Positions 21,485-29,532 of a stretch of 30,397 nt of DNA are shown piece by piece. A model generated the notes under the pieces. That model did not search any database. It was not told the DNA's origin and saw nothing but the letters and a program-made list of their open reading frames with translations. Each line of letters opens with the position of its first letter. Position 1 is the first letter of the stretch. This stretch comes from JAFDZW01 sp038229915 (GTDB lineage: Bacteria > Bacteroidota > Ignavibacteria > Palsa-1295), in NCBI GenBank assembly GCA_038229915.1, contig JBBRNY010000025.1:1-30397 (forward strand). Reading direction: 5' to 3'. The position numbers and the translations under genes were made by a program.

Positions 21485-22216
21485 TTATTTATCCCGACCG
21501 GCAATAAATAGTAGCATCGGCATTGCTACTTTAATCTTTCTCAATAGAATATTTGGTAGATCGCTACTGGTAAGATCACTTTTCGTGAGCGGGGAGTTAT
21601 AGAGAAATTCTTTTAGCTTGAGCCATTGCGCCGCAGGATGCTCTTCATCAAATCCTTTTGGCATTCGGATCAGCGTAGCACCGGTAATTCCTTTAGGGAA
21701 TTCCTTTCGAAATGTTTTAGCGTTGTTCAACTGCTCGAAGCGTTTATAGTTGTTTGCTATTCTTGTACGAATCGCTTTCAAAAATTGTGGGGTTGGAGCG
21801 TACGCCCCACCTCCGAAATAGCAAGTAATATCTGCCGCCCCCTTTGGCTCCATGCCCATATACATTCCAGCCCATTCTTCATCACTCAGATTATCCAAAC
21901 CAAAGGCGATACCGATATGCGTTTTGTAGGGCGATTTATTTTTTGAAAATCGGATATCACGATTAATACGAAAAAGTGAACGCCGCAGGTCGGCAACAAA
22001 TGGGAGATCCTCGATTGCAAATATCGAAGCCATTGCTGTTACTAATATTTTGCTGGGCTCACGTAAGACGGTTTCGTATTCATTGCGATTTGCATCAAAC
22101 CATAATTTGTTATTATTGTTTTTGAGAGTATGGAGGAATTTGAACGTCGCTTTAGTATAACCTTCAAATGGAGCGGCTGGCGGCGGTATGTCCAAAAAGA
22201 TCGGCGGCTTTTTCAT
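21485..22216 (-). CDS. DUF2461 family protein (TIGR02453)
   Basis: A 243-residue protein matching DUF2461: an early LWFDANRNEYE block (38-48) and the hallmark RINRDIRFSKNKSPYKTHIG, then GMYMGMEPKGAADITCYFGGGAYAP. Function is unknown; members are widespread, single-domain and cytoplasmic. Its ATG overlaps the stop of the upstream glycosyltransferase by one base (TAATG), making it the third gene of a coupled set with the ECF sigma factor. No terminator is visible after it. Confidence 0.9.
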   Translation of the reverse strand: MKKPPIFLDIPPPAAPFEGYTKATFKFLHTLKNNNNKLWFDANRNEYETVLREPSKILVTAMASIFAIEDLPFVADLRRSLFRINRDIRFSKNKSPYKTHIGIAFGLDNLSDEEWAGMYMGMEPKGAADITCYFGGGAYAPTPQFLKAIRTRIANNYKRFEQLNNAKTFRKEFPKGITGATLIRMPKGFDEEHPAAQWLKLKEFLYNSPLTKSDLTSSDLPNILLRKIKVAMPMLLFIAGRDK

Positions 22217-23781
22217 TAGCGAACTCGCTTATAGATAATGACTCTTCCGACTGAATCGACAAGTGTGAATTTTGCGCCGTGGCTCTCGGCAGATCTGATC
22301 ATCGGGTTTACAATTTCAGGCCAATCGGCAACATAATCAAGATCACGCTTGATAATGTAGGCTCCGATGTCATTGCGCTGTCTGGCTTGCAATGCCTCGA
22401 AGTTTACTTTGCCATCGAGATTAATAATGTTTGATGCAAAGTATCCTGCGGTGCCGGTTTGTTCCATTCCGATGGTCTCATTCGGATGTTGTTGGGCCCA
22501 TAACCCTGTCAAATAGAGATCTCGAACTTCCGTCGTTACAAAATAATAGACGTATCGCGATGCGCTAAACCCGATCGCACAAAATGCAAACACAATAAGT
22601 ACACCTTTTGCAAGGTTTGGTTTTACTAATTGATAGTTTCGGAAGCGGGCGATGAACACCGGCACCGATGCAATAAATATCAGAAGCCAGAGGATTCTTG
22701 CTGGATGAAAATACCGCGGAAGAAAATGCGGCGCACCGAAGAAGAACACATAGTAGATCATTAAGATGATACTCAGTATTGCCAACGGTACCAATGATGA
22801 TAGGTCGTAATTGCTACGAAGAAAATCGAGCAAGGAATATCGGCGAAATATCCAAACGACGACGACGATCATCAGCAACATCCAGAAGAAATGAAACCAA
22901 GCTGGCAGTTCGTAGTTAGGCAAAAAGAAAAATATGCTCAGAATATCGCCGATGACAATTGCGCCACGGCGAAGATTTTCAGCAAGCACATCTTCCATCG
23001 ATTCAGACAGCCCGCTTTGGGGCATAATACTTCCGAACTTGGTGAGATTATAGATCCACCACGGGCTTGAAATGAGGAATGCTATTGCTGCTGTAAATGT
23101 CGCGCTTACGACACCACCCAATTTATAGCGATAGAGTTCATACCCACAGATCGCGATCACTAAGAACACAGCATCGATACGCGCAAGCACCGTAAAGCCA
23201 AGCAGTGCGCCAAGACCGAACCAATGAAATAACGTAGGGTTGCGACCACCATATCTCAGTCGTGCATAATAATAGATGCTCGCCAGTAAGAATGTTGCAT
23301 AAACACCGGTTTCAAGTCCGTTCGCATTGTGAACGAATATCGAATAGAGAAATGTCCAAAGCCACGCGGCAACGATCGGAGGGCGAAGCCAAACATTTTT
23401 TTCTTCTGTTTCTTTTCGTGCCAGTAATAATATGAGCTTCGCGATCAGATACACTCCGATCGCATCAAAGATCGCGATAAGAATAAAACACAATCGGATG
23501 GCTAAGAGCTTGTCACCATTTGCGATCGCAAAGAATGGGACATATAAGTATGTTACTAACGGTTGGATACCATTGGTCGGATGAACTCCGTCGATCGATA
23601 ACCCATCACCATGAGCAACGTGCTCGCTGACGGTAAAGAGATAGAATGCGTCATCATTGAAGGGTCGAGAAGCGATTCTCCATTCTGGTCTAAAGGCAAG
23701 TGCAAGACGAATGATGATCGTCAGGATAATGAGGATGCGAAGTACACGGCGCTCCTTGGGGACAAACGACCGAAGGCTCAT
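22216..23781 (-). CDS. GT-C-type membrane glycosyltransferase
   Basis: An integral membrane protein of 521 residues with about ten or more hydrophobic segments. After the first span it carries an acidic pair in a loop (FNDDAFYLF, D43/D44), the catalytic-type DD motif of GT-C transferases such as the ArnT/PMT_2 group that use polyprenyl-phosphate sugars. Further loop landmarks are HPTNGIQPLVTYLY and ANGLETGVY. The C-terminal part (about 430-521) is soluble and probably periplasmic. Sugar and acceptor are unknown. Its start overlaps the sigma factor stop by four bases (ATGA). Confidence 0.8.
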   Translation of the reverse strand: MSLRSFVPKERRVLRILIILTIIIRLALAFRPEWRIASRPFNDDAFYLFTVSEHVAHGDGLSIDGVHPTNGIQPLVTYLYVPFFAIANGDKLLAIRLCFILIAIFDAIGVYLIAKLILLLARKETEEKNVWLRPPIVAAWLWTFLYSIFVHNANGLETGVYATFLLASIYYYARLRYGGRNPTLFHWFGLGALLGFTVLARIDAVFLVIAICGYELYRYKLGGVVSATFTAAIAFLISSPWWIYNLTKFGSIMPQSGLSESMEDVLAENLRRGAIVIGDILSIFFFLPNYELPAWFHFFWMLLMIVVVVWIFRRYSLLDFLRSNYDLSSLVPLAILSIILMIYYVFFFGAPHFLPRYFHPARILWLLIFIASVPVFIARFRNYQLVKPNLAKGVLIVFAFCAIGFSASRYVYYFVTTEVRDLYLTGLWAQQHPNETIGMEQTGTAGYFASNIINLDGKVNFEALQARQRNDIGAYIIKRDLDYVADWPEIVNPMIRSAESHGAKFTLVDSVGRVIIYKRVR

Positions 23782-24503
23782 ATCTTTCCTTCAAGGAGTT
23801 TGCCGAGCGCGGCACGAGCACGGTGGAGGTGCACTTTTACTGTTCCCATCGGGAGATTCAATTTCTGAGCAATTTCATCGTATTCGAGATCATCGTTGTG
23901 GCGGAGTTTAATGATCCTGCGATAATTTTCGGGCAATGATTCGATCGCTTCTTCGATGAGTTTTGTGCGCTCTGCTGTTAGGAGAATATCGTCGGGTATC
24001 CACGAGTCATCACTGAGTTCTAGATCTTTTCCTTCGTCATCGCCTTGTCGCCCGTCACCGCCAGAAGGGTTGTTGCTGATCGAAAACATCGACAGACGGC
24101 GTCGGCGCAAGTGATCGATCGAATGATTGGTCGCAATACGATAGAGCCATGTGCTGAACGCATATTCTTCTGAATACGAATCGAGATGGGTCAGTGCTTT
24201 GGTTAAGGCTTCCTGAACAAGATCTTCTACTTCGGCGGTGGAAGCATTTCGAACGATCGGGCGGATAAGACGCTCGATACCCCGTTTATGACGTTTGACA
24301 AGCTCCGCGTATGCGCGCTGATCACCCGTTCGGGCTCGGCGCACAAGCATTTTGTCCTCCATCTGTCGTTCTGTCGTCTCTTTTACCTTTTTTGCAGGCT
24401 TTTCTTCAGCCACAATAACAGGTTTCGGAGCTTCGACGGGTTGCTTTTTGGGCTTCCCAACTGCCGGAGTAATAGTCTTTTTAGTTTTTGCGGGGCTTTT
24501 CAA
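23778..24503 (-). CDS. ECF-type RNA polymerase sigma factor with basic N-terminal extension
   Basis: Sigma-70 region 2 (about 56-125) includes DLVQEALTKALTHL and the promoter-binding stretch AFSTWLYRIATNHSIDHLRRRR; region 4 (about 185-236) contains SLPENYRRIIKLRHNDDLEYDEIAQKLNL and TVKVHLHRARAAL. Between them is an acidic, Gly-rich linker. The first 47 residues are Lys/Pro/Ala-rich (KKTITPAVGKPKKQPVEAPK) and unusual for this class. The start at 24503 is TTG, chosen because a -7 box lies about 35 bases upstream and no in-frame ATG precedes M48; starting at M48 would give a standard ECF protein of 194 residues. No cognate transmembrane anti-sigma gene is adjacent. Confidence 0.87.
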   Translation of the reverse strand: MKSPAKTKKTITPAVGKPKKQPVEAPKPVIVAEEKPAKKVKETTERQMEDKMLVRRARTGDQRAYAELVKRHKRGIERLIRPIVRNASTAEVEDLVQEALTKALTHLDSYSEEYAFSTWLYRIATNHSIDHLRRRRLSMFSISNNPSGGDGRQGDDEGKDLELSDDSWIPDDILLTAERTKLIEEAIESLPENYRRIIKLRHNDDLEYDEIAQKLNLPMGTVKVHLHRARAALGKLLEGKI

Positions 24504-24537
24504 ATGATTAACAACACTCTGTAAGTACTACAAACAA

Positions 24538-24545
24538 CAAAATTA
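24538..24545 (-). promoter_or_regulatory. -7 box of the sigma factor operon (TAATTTTG)
   Basis: A perfect TAnnTTTG box on the minus strand, 34 bases before the TTG at 24503. It fits transcription of sigma factor, glycosyltransferase and DUF2461 genes as one unit. Confidence 0.5.
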
Positions 24546-24647
24546 CGAGAAGAATAACCCCAATGACAGAGAATTGTATTTTTTGAGGATAAAAGGTGTG
24601 GCGATTTATGTCAGAGAGTACAAATGAGGTCGATAAAATAGGTTTTT

Positions 24648-25745
24648 TTACTTTCCTGAAAGCAAGTGACGAGCTTGTTTATCGAGAAGGGTTCTTCCGA
24701 CGCAAAAGAGCCCGTCGGGAGTTGCGACCCAAAGATTACCGTCGCTATCAAAAGCAAGATCGTTCGAATGCTTCAGCGCGACGCTAATACCTTTTGCATC
24801 GGTGAGGTTTTCGATCTTTTCTACCGAGCCTTTTGGCGCGGGCAGTTTGTCCGGAGCGCCTTCAGGTGGTTCTTCGGCGAGTTGAATGCCGCTGATCTTC
24901 AGGACACCGTCGTTTGTAAGTGCCCACCATACGGCGGGATGGGTCGGATGTTGAAAAAATTTAGAAATATGCGTTGCTTCGGATCCGAGATAGGCATAGG
25001 TCATTGGGTCATCGTGTGAGTCGCTCTCATCGGAACCTGCATAATCGTGAGGAGTTAGGACGCTTACCGCACTCGACATAAATATCCAAAGATTCTGCGA
25101 ACGGTCAACTTGTAAATGCTCGACGATATTATCAGGTAAAGAAATACCGTTTGAAGTTTCTTCGTAATAACGAATCACTCTTCCATTAGAATACTTTCGG
25201 ACAATGCCGATATTGGTGCCGATCCACAATGAACTGTCTTGCGTAACGGCAAGTGAAGATATTAAAAAATATGTTCCTTCGGGATGTATCGAAGCATCTT
25301 GAGCAATGCTGAACAAACCTTCTCCTTCGGTGCCTATCCAAAGAATCCCATTCTTATCAAATACGAGCGCGTTGATCGCGGGGGTCTTTTTCCTTGCTGG
25401 CAGAGGAATTTGGGTGATGGAGTTTGTAGCGCGGTCAATTCTATAGTAACCGTGAGTTGTGGCTATATGAATAGCTTTACTATTATGTAAAAAACACACC
25501 ACATCAGGACAAGAGAAGCTTGCTTCGAGCTTTCCATTGTTGATAATTGCTACAGAATCTGTGGTCGAGTAAACAATACTCTTAGCATTATCAAGCAACT
25601 CAAAATGAGTAATATTTTGCGTAAGCTGTATTTGGTTGCCATTCTGATAAGAGAATTGTTTGATGTTCGACAGAGCACTGTCTTTGAACACCGAACAACT
25701 CGCGAGTGTAAGAGCAATAACAAGTAACGCAAAAGATCTTTTCAT
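24648..25745 (-). CDS. Lipoprotein with two-component-regulator-type beta-propeller repeats
   Basis: A lipoprotein signal ends at LASC (Cys17). The rest of the 365 residues is a beta-propeller with Reg_prop-like repeats, of which the clearest are INALVFDKNGILWIGTEGEG, SLAVTQDSSLWIGTNIGIV, LQVDRSQNLWIF and LAFDSDGNLWVATPDGLF. Such repeats normally form the periplasmic sensor of Bacteroidota hybrid histidine kinases; here no kinase domain follows, so the protein is a stand-alone, membrane-tethered propeller. An acidic Asp/Ser-rich loop (GSDESDSHDDP) interrupts the middle. Ligand and role are unknown. It precedes the sigma operon by about 145 bases on the same strand; that gap holds the sigma -7 box. 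Confidence 0.78.
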   Translation of the reverse strand: MKRSFALLVIALTLASCSVFKDSALSNIKQFSYQNGNQIQLTQNITHFELLDNAKSIVYSTTDSVAIINNGKLEASFSCPDVVCFLHNSKAIHIATTHGYYRIDRATNSITQIPLPARKKTPAINALVFDKNGILWIGTEGEGLFSIAQDASIHPEGTYFLISSLAVTQDSSLWIGTNIGIVRKYSNGRVIRYYEETSNGISLPDNIVEHLQVDRSQNLWIFMSSAVSVLTPHDYAGSDESDSHDDPMTYAYLGSEATHISKFFQHPTHPAVWWALTNDGVLKISGIQLAEEPPEGAPDKLPAPKGSVEKIENLTDAKGISVALKHSNDLAFDSDGNLWVATPDGLFCVGRTLLDKQARHLLSGK

Positions 25746-25803
25746 AACAGTACAGGTAATATGGCGTGTGATATGGAGTGCATAACCATTAATGATAGAG
25801 AAG

Positions 25804-25841
25804 TTAATCCCACGTAAAGCGGATTTAACACAGAGTTAATA
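25804..25841 (+). promoter_or_regulatory. Spaced TTAAxA repeats upstream of alkaline phosphatase
   Basis: TTAATC (25804), TTAACA (25825) and TTAATA (25836) are spaced 21 and 11 bases apart, one or two helical turns, like the PhoP boxes (TTAACA repeats every 11 bases) of Bacillus. The site lies 120-155 bases before the phosphatase ATG. Relevance in this phylum is not established. Otherwise 25746-25959 shows only A/T-rich sequence without a perfect -7 box. Confidence 0.3.
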
Positions 25842-25959
25842 ATGCTTTGAATCTAAAATAGAACCGTAACATAGCGGCAATTATGTAGAAACATTCGAGA
25901 GCGATTTTTGCAAACGAATATTCAACTCATGTTCATTCAGTAGAAAAAAACGAAACGAT

Positions 25960-28032
25960 ATGAAATTCTCAAAAATTATTAATAGCATTACCCTTGGGGC
26001 AGCAATGATCGCTGCAACGACGGGTGCGTTTGCGCAAAAGAAAAATCTTGTAATGTTCATTGGCGATGGCTATGGTATTGCACCAAAGGTCGCCGCACGT
26101 ATGGCAATGGGTCAAGGCAAACTCGGAAGCCGCTTCAGTGATGAGGCGAACTTCCATTTGTTGCAGATCGACAATTTGAAGTATGTCACTCCGGTCACTA
26201 CCCATTCGCTTAATAGCTGGATCACTGATTCAGCCCCGGGTACTTGTGTGTATTCGATCGGCAAGAACGGCAAACAGGATAACGAAATGATCGCGATGGA
26301 TGCAACAACAATGCAACCGTTGCAGACCATCCTCGAAGCGGCAAAGAAAGCCGGTTATGCCGTTGGTTTAGTCACAACGACGCGCGTTACCCATGCTACT
26401 CCGGCAGGTTGGGCATCGCATATCTGGGAACGTGATCTCGAAGATTATATCGCAGCGCAATATATTTCAGCATCAGAAACAGATTACGAAGCGGTCTATA
26501 CTGCAAATGGAAATACCTACGATGCAAATCGTGATTGGATCCTTCCGGCACCCAAAGTCGGCGTAGAACTCGATGTCTTGCTCGGCGGCGGTTCGCGTCA
26601 ATTTTTACCAAAAGCAAATGGTGGCGGGAAAAATAATATTTGTTGGGATCATAATGGTGATACGGTAAAGATCAATGGCGTAGCTGTTACGCTCGGTGCG
26701 GGAAAGCGTGCTGACAATGTTGATCTTGTCGAGATCGCAAAGACACGCGGATATTCATATGTGAATTCTCGTGATGCCCTATTGAATGTTGATCTTACTC
26801 AATTTACGGCAACGAACAATAAAAAGTTGATCGGCCTTTTCCGTGATACTCACATGAGCTATGAACAAGATCGTCAGTTGCATTTCACTAACGAGCCGAT
26901 GCTCGCTGAGATGACAAAGATCGCGATCGAAGTCTTGAAGCGCAAAAGTAATAAAGGCTTCTTATTACTTGTCGAAGGTGGACGTATCGATCACCTTGAG
27001 CATGCAAACTGCGGTGGTGTAGGTTTTGTAAAACCTGATTCGGTTGAACGTTGGGTTGTCAATAGCGACCAAGAAGCTTTTGTTGACGATGGAAGTTATA
27101 ATGGAGCTGCCGCTGCAAAAACAGCAAAGCAAGCGTATAACTCGCCTGATGCGATCTACGGATCAGATTATATGATCAAAGAAGTACTTGCCTATGATTA
27201 CTCGATCGGTGAAGGACGTAAGTTATTAGCAGATGCTTCAGCCGGTAACACGCTCATTATGGCTTCGAGCGATCACGAATGTGGTGGCTTTGCCGTTGTT
27301 GGTTTGCATGACGAGGCTGATGTACAAAAGAACGGTACGAAGGTTCGTACCTACGCACAAACGCCTTCGAAGGCAGTATTCACACCTCCGCCAATCAATG
27401 TAACTCGTGGTGATGTTGGTATCGGTGGTTGGTTTCCTGAGTACACAAAGTTTGATGTTGGTGGCTATCAATTCCCTAAGGCACCTGCGACCGGACGTCG
27501 TATCGTAGTTTCCTACGGTTCGAATCCACAAACCAATGGTAATGCTAACGTCGTCAAAGGCGGTACACCGGGTAATCATACGCCGCAGGATGTGCTTTCA
27601 TACGCTGATGACAATGTCGGCGGACAGTTTGCGAGCCGTCTCAGTGGTAAGGGATTACTTGATAACACCGACCTCACGCCGATTATGGAGTCGTTCCTCG
27701 GTGTGACAGCAAATTCAAAAGTAAAAGACAACCCGACTTCGATCATTCCAAAAGGTGGAAATCAGTCGATCGTCTATCCAAATCCTGCAAATGAGAATGA
27801 GATCGTCAACGTCGGATTCTCAGTTGCAACCAGCGGCATCGTGACCGTTGATATTTTCAACGCAGTCGGACAGAAAGTTCGTACACTCTTCAAGGGTAAC
27901 CTCGCCAGTGGCGATCAGAGTATGCAATGGAATGGCACCGATGATTTCGGTACGAAAGTTGCTGCAGGAATGTATGTGGTTTCTGTCTCGAACGAGTCAG
28001 GAAATCTCTCACAGAAAATGATCGTACGGTAA
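25960..28032 (+). CDS. Alkaline phosphatase, PhoA family, with T9SS sorting domain
   Basis: Secreted phosphomonoesterase for phosphate acquisition. After a signal peptide (cleavage after GAFAQ, 22-26) the metal and catalytic sites are all present: D36 in FIGDGYG, the catalytic S91 in ITDSAPGT, the H145/T147 segment TRVTHATPA, E339, D344, H345 and H348 in LVEGGRIDHLEH, D438/H439 in SSDHECGG and H540 in GNHTPQDV. The C-terminus (about 605-690) is a FlgD-like/T9SS type A domain beginning VYPNPA and ending SQKMIVR. At 690 residues it is longer than E. coli PhoA because of this tail and large inserts (about 350-400). No phosphate-transport or pho regulator gene is adjacent. Confidence 0.95.
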   Translation: MKFSKIINSITLGAAMIAATTGAFAQKKNLVMFIGDGYGIAPKVAARMAMGQGKLGSRFSDEANFHLLQIDNLKYVTPVTTHSLNSWITDSAPGTCVYSIGKNGKQDNEMIAMDATTMQPLQTILEAAKKAGYAVGLVTTTRVTHATPAGWASHIWERDLEDYIAAQYISASETDYEAVYTANGNTYDANRDWILPAPKVGVELDVLLGGGSRQFLPKANGGGKNNICWDHNGDTVKINGVAVTLGAGKRADNVDLVEIAKTRGYSYVNSRDALLNVDLTQFTATNNKKLIGLFRDTHMSYEQDRQLHFTNEPMLAEMTKIAIEVLKRKSNKGFLLLVEGGRIDHLEHANCGGVGFVKPDSVERWVVNSDQEAFVDDGSYNGAAAAKTAKQAYNSPDAIYGSDYMIKEVLAYDYSIGEGRKLLADASAGNTLIMASSDHECGGFAVVGLHDEADVQKNGTKVRTYAQTPSKAVFTPPPINVTRGDVGIGGWFPEYTKFDVGGYQFPKAPATGRRIVVSYGSNPQTNGNANVVKGGTPGNHTPQDVLSYADDNVGGQFASRLSGKGLLDNTDLTPIMESFLGVTANSKVKDNPTSIIPKGGNQSIVYPNPANENEIVNVGFSVATSGIVTVDIFNAVGQKVRTLFKGNLASGDQSMQWNGTDDFGTKVAAGMYVVSVSNESGNLSQKMIVR

Positions 28033-28059
28033 CGAACAAAGGGGAGTCGTTACAAAATG

Positions 28060-28098
28060 CAAAACGCGGCAAAGGGGTAACCCACTTGCCGCGTTTTG
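28060..28098. terminator. Bidirectional Rho-independent terminator
   Basis: A perfect 13-bp stem, CAAAACGCGGCAA with TTGCCGCGTTTTG, around a 13-base loop that itself contains GGG/CCC. A/T-rich flanks on both sides (TTTTGTTTATTT on plus, TTTTGCATTTTG on minus) suit termination of both convergent genes. Confidence 0.9.
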
Positions 28099-28116
28099 TT
28101 TATTTAAAGGGTATTG

Positions 28117-29139
28117 TTAGATGATCTCGATATTCTTCTCGCCACCATAGACGGTAGTCCAAGGCTTTGCATATTTTTCGACAACGACGTTAAGCGCTTT
28201 GATATTAGCAACACCACGATCACTGAGCCAAGCTTCGAGTGCATCTTTACCTTGTGCGCCAAAGATAGGTACGGCGTCTTGCCAGGTAGCACGCCCACAG
28301 AGCACTCCGCTAAAGTTTGCGCCGCTCTCTCCGGCAAGTTGTATCGTTTCGCGGAATACTTCATCGGATACACCAGCCGATAAATAAATGAACGGCTTCG
28401 TTGCTGCATCTGAAGCGTCTTTGAATAATTTTAAAGCTTCCGCACGGGTATAAGCCTCCTCAGTGCCGTTGTACGAACTCGTGCCCGAAACATATTTCAT
28501 ATTGACGGGTACTTCCACTTTCAGGATATCGACCCCATATCGCTCCTTCGAGAATTCGGTCATATAGCCGGATACATACTTCGGTTTGATCTTTGCAAAC
28601 TCAAAACCCTTTTCGTCGAAGTTGTCATCGTAAGCAAGTGGTTCGAGAAAGAACGGCACATCGATGGCTCGGCACTCAGCACCAATGCGCTCGATAAAGG
28701 CATGCTTACGGGTGTTGATCTCTACGGTATCAAAAGGATTGTAGTATAGTAAGATCTTGATCGCATTTGCACCGGCTTCGACTAACCGAAGAACGCTATA
28801 GTGTTCGAGAAGATCGGGAAGACGGCCTTTTAATGCCGCATCATAACCCGTTTTTTCATACGAGAGTAATATGCCAGTACCTTTTGCGCGATGTTCGAGT
28901 GTCGGCAGGCCGTACTCAGGGTCCATTAAAATTGCTGAAGCGAATGGGGTTAATATTTTCGTAACACTGATCTTAAAATTAGTAAGATCTTCGTTGGTTG
29001 CATCGTGTCCCATCGCTTTGCCGATCGACTTTTTGAGCGAGCCACGCTGATCCATTGCGGCGGCAGTGATAACTCCCGCAGTATTTGCACAAGCAGCGAT
29101 ACCGTTAAATTTCCCTTTTGAAATAGTTTTTTTCGACAT
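28117..29139 (-). CDS. lacD: LacD-type class I aldolase (tagatose-1,6-bisphosphate aldolase family)
   Basis: A TIM-barrel aldolase of 340 residues in the DeoC/LacD family. Visible motifs are AAMDQRGSL (27-35), AIKILLYYNP (126-135), FLEPLAY (164-170), the Schiff-base region DILKVEVP with K207, and SAGVSDEVF / GVLCGRATW near the C-terminus. LacD enzymes cleave tagatose-1,6-bisphosphate and also fructose-1,6-bisphosphate to DHAP and glyceraldehyde-3-phosphate. No other tagatose-pathway gene is present, so a general glycolytic or gluconeogenic aldolase role is at least as likely; the symbol denotes family only. It shares the strand with rpe but has an 87-base gap containing a palindrome. Confidence 0.9.
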   Translation of the reverse strand: MSKKTISKGKFNGIAACANTAGVITAAAMDQRGSLKKSIGKAMGHDATNEDLTNFKISVTKILTPFASAILMDPEYGLPTLEHRAKGTGILLSYEKTGYDAALKGRLPDLLEHYSVLRLVEAGANAIKILLYYNPFDTVEINTRKHAFIERIGAECRAIDVPFFLEPLAYDDNFDEKGFEFAKIKPKYVSGYMTEFSKERYGVDILKVEVPVNMKYVSGTSSYNGTEEAYTRAEALKLFKDASDAATKPFIYLSAGVSDEVFRETIQLAGESGANFSGVLCGRATWQDAVPIFGAQGKDALEAWLSDRGVANIKALNVVVEKYAKPWTTVYGGEKNIEII

Positions 29140-29184
29140 AATAATAAGATTGTATGAGAGTATGTATCGTTTAGAAGTGAGACA

Positions 29185-29200
29185 TTGTTCCCGTGAACAA
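29185..29200. promoter_or_regulatory. Inverted repeat upstream of the aldolase gene
   Basis: TTGTTC and GAACAA, a 6-bp perfect inverted repeat with a 4-base centre, about 46 bases upstream of the aldolase ATG. It could be an operator or a weak hairpin after the preceding small gene. Confidence 0.3.
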
Positions 29201-29226
29201 GAGAATCCGGGTGTTAAAGAGGATCG

Positions 29227-29520
29227 TTAGAACGTCAACTCTTTCATTTCCGGTGTTCGAGCTTTTGTACTAAAGATTGCGCTGAGGAATTCGCCGCCTT
29301 CGGGGGATTCAGTATAAATAGCGATAAGATACTTGCCTTCGGTCAGCTTTTTGACTGAGTATAAACGGTCATCATTCCCGCGATAGACATTATCTGGTTT
29401 GTCAATGGCATCAACAACATCTTCGAGTTCAAGATCGGGATGGGCAACGAGGGACTGTTGCCACGCCTCCTCGGTGACGATGATCTGGATCCAATTTGGT
29501 GATAGCGCTCGTGCGATCAT
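29227..29520 (-). CDS. Small hypothetical protein, PBECR/DUF4258-like
   Basis: A 97-residue protein with VTEEAWQQSLVAHPDLE near the start, then DVVDAIDKPDNVYRGNDDRLYSVK and a closing KYLIAIYTE...FLSAIFSTK strand pair. This His-Pro / Pro-Asp-x-Val / beta-strand pattern resembles small proteins grouped with BrnT/DUF4258 or PBECR-type RelE-like nuclease folds. I cannot assign activity, and no antitoxin-like partner is present. It follows rpe by 12 bases and probably shares its transcript. Confidence 0.65.
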   Translation of the reverse strand: MIARALSPNWIQIIVTEEAWQQSLVAHPDLELEDVVDAIDKPDNVYRGNDDRLYSVKKLTEGKYLIAIYTESPEGGEFLSAIFSTKARTPEMKELTF

Positions 29521-29532
29521 AACTGGGAATGC

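Noticed and set aside
24596..24787. A 63-codon plus-strand frame with a basic Arg-rich end.
   Set aside because: It lies mostly antisense to the propeller lipoprotein, starts with GTG and its Arg/Lys-rich end is what the antisense of that gene gives.
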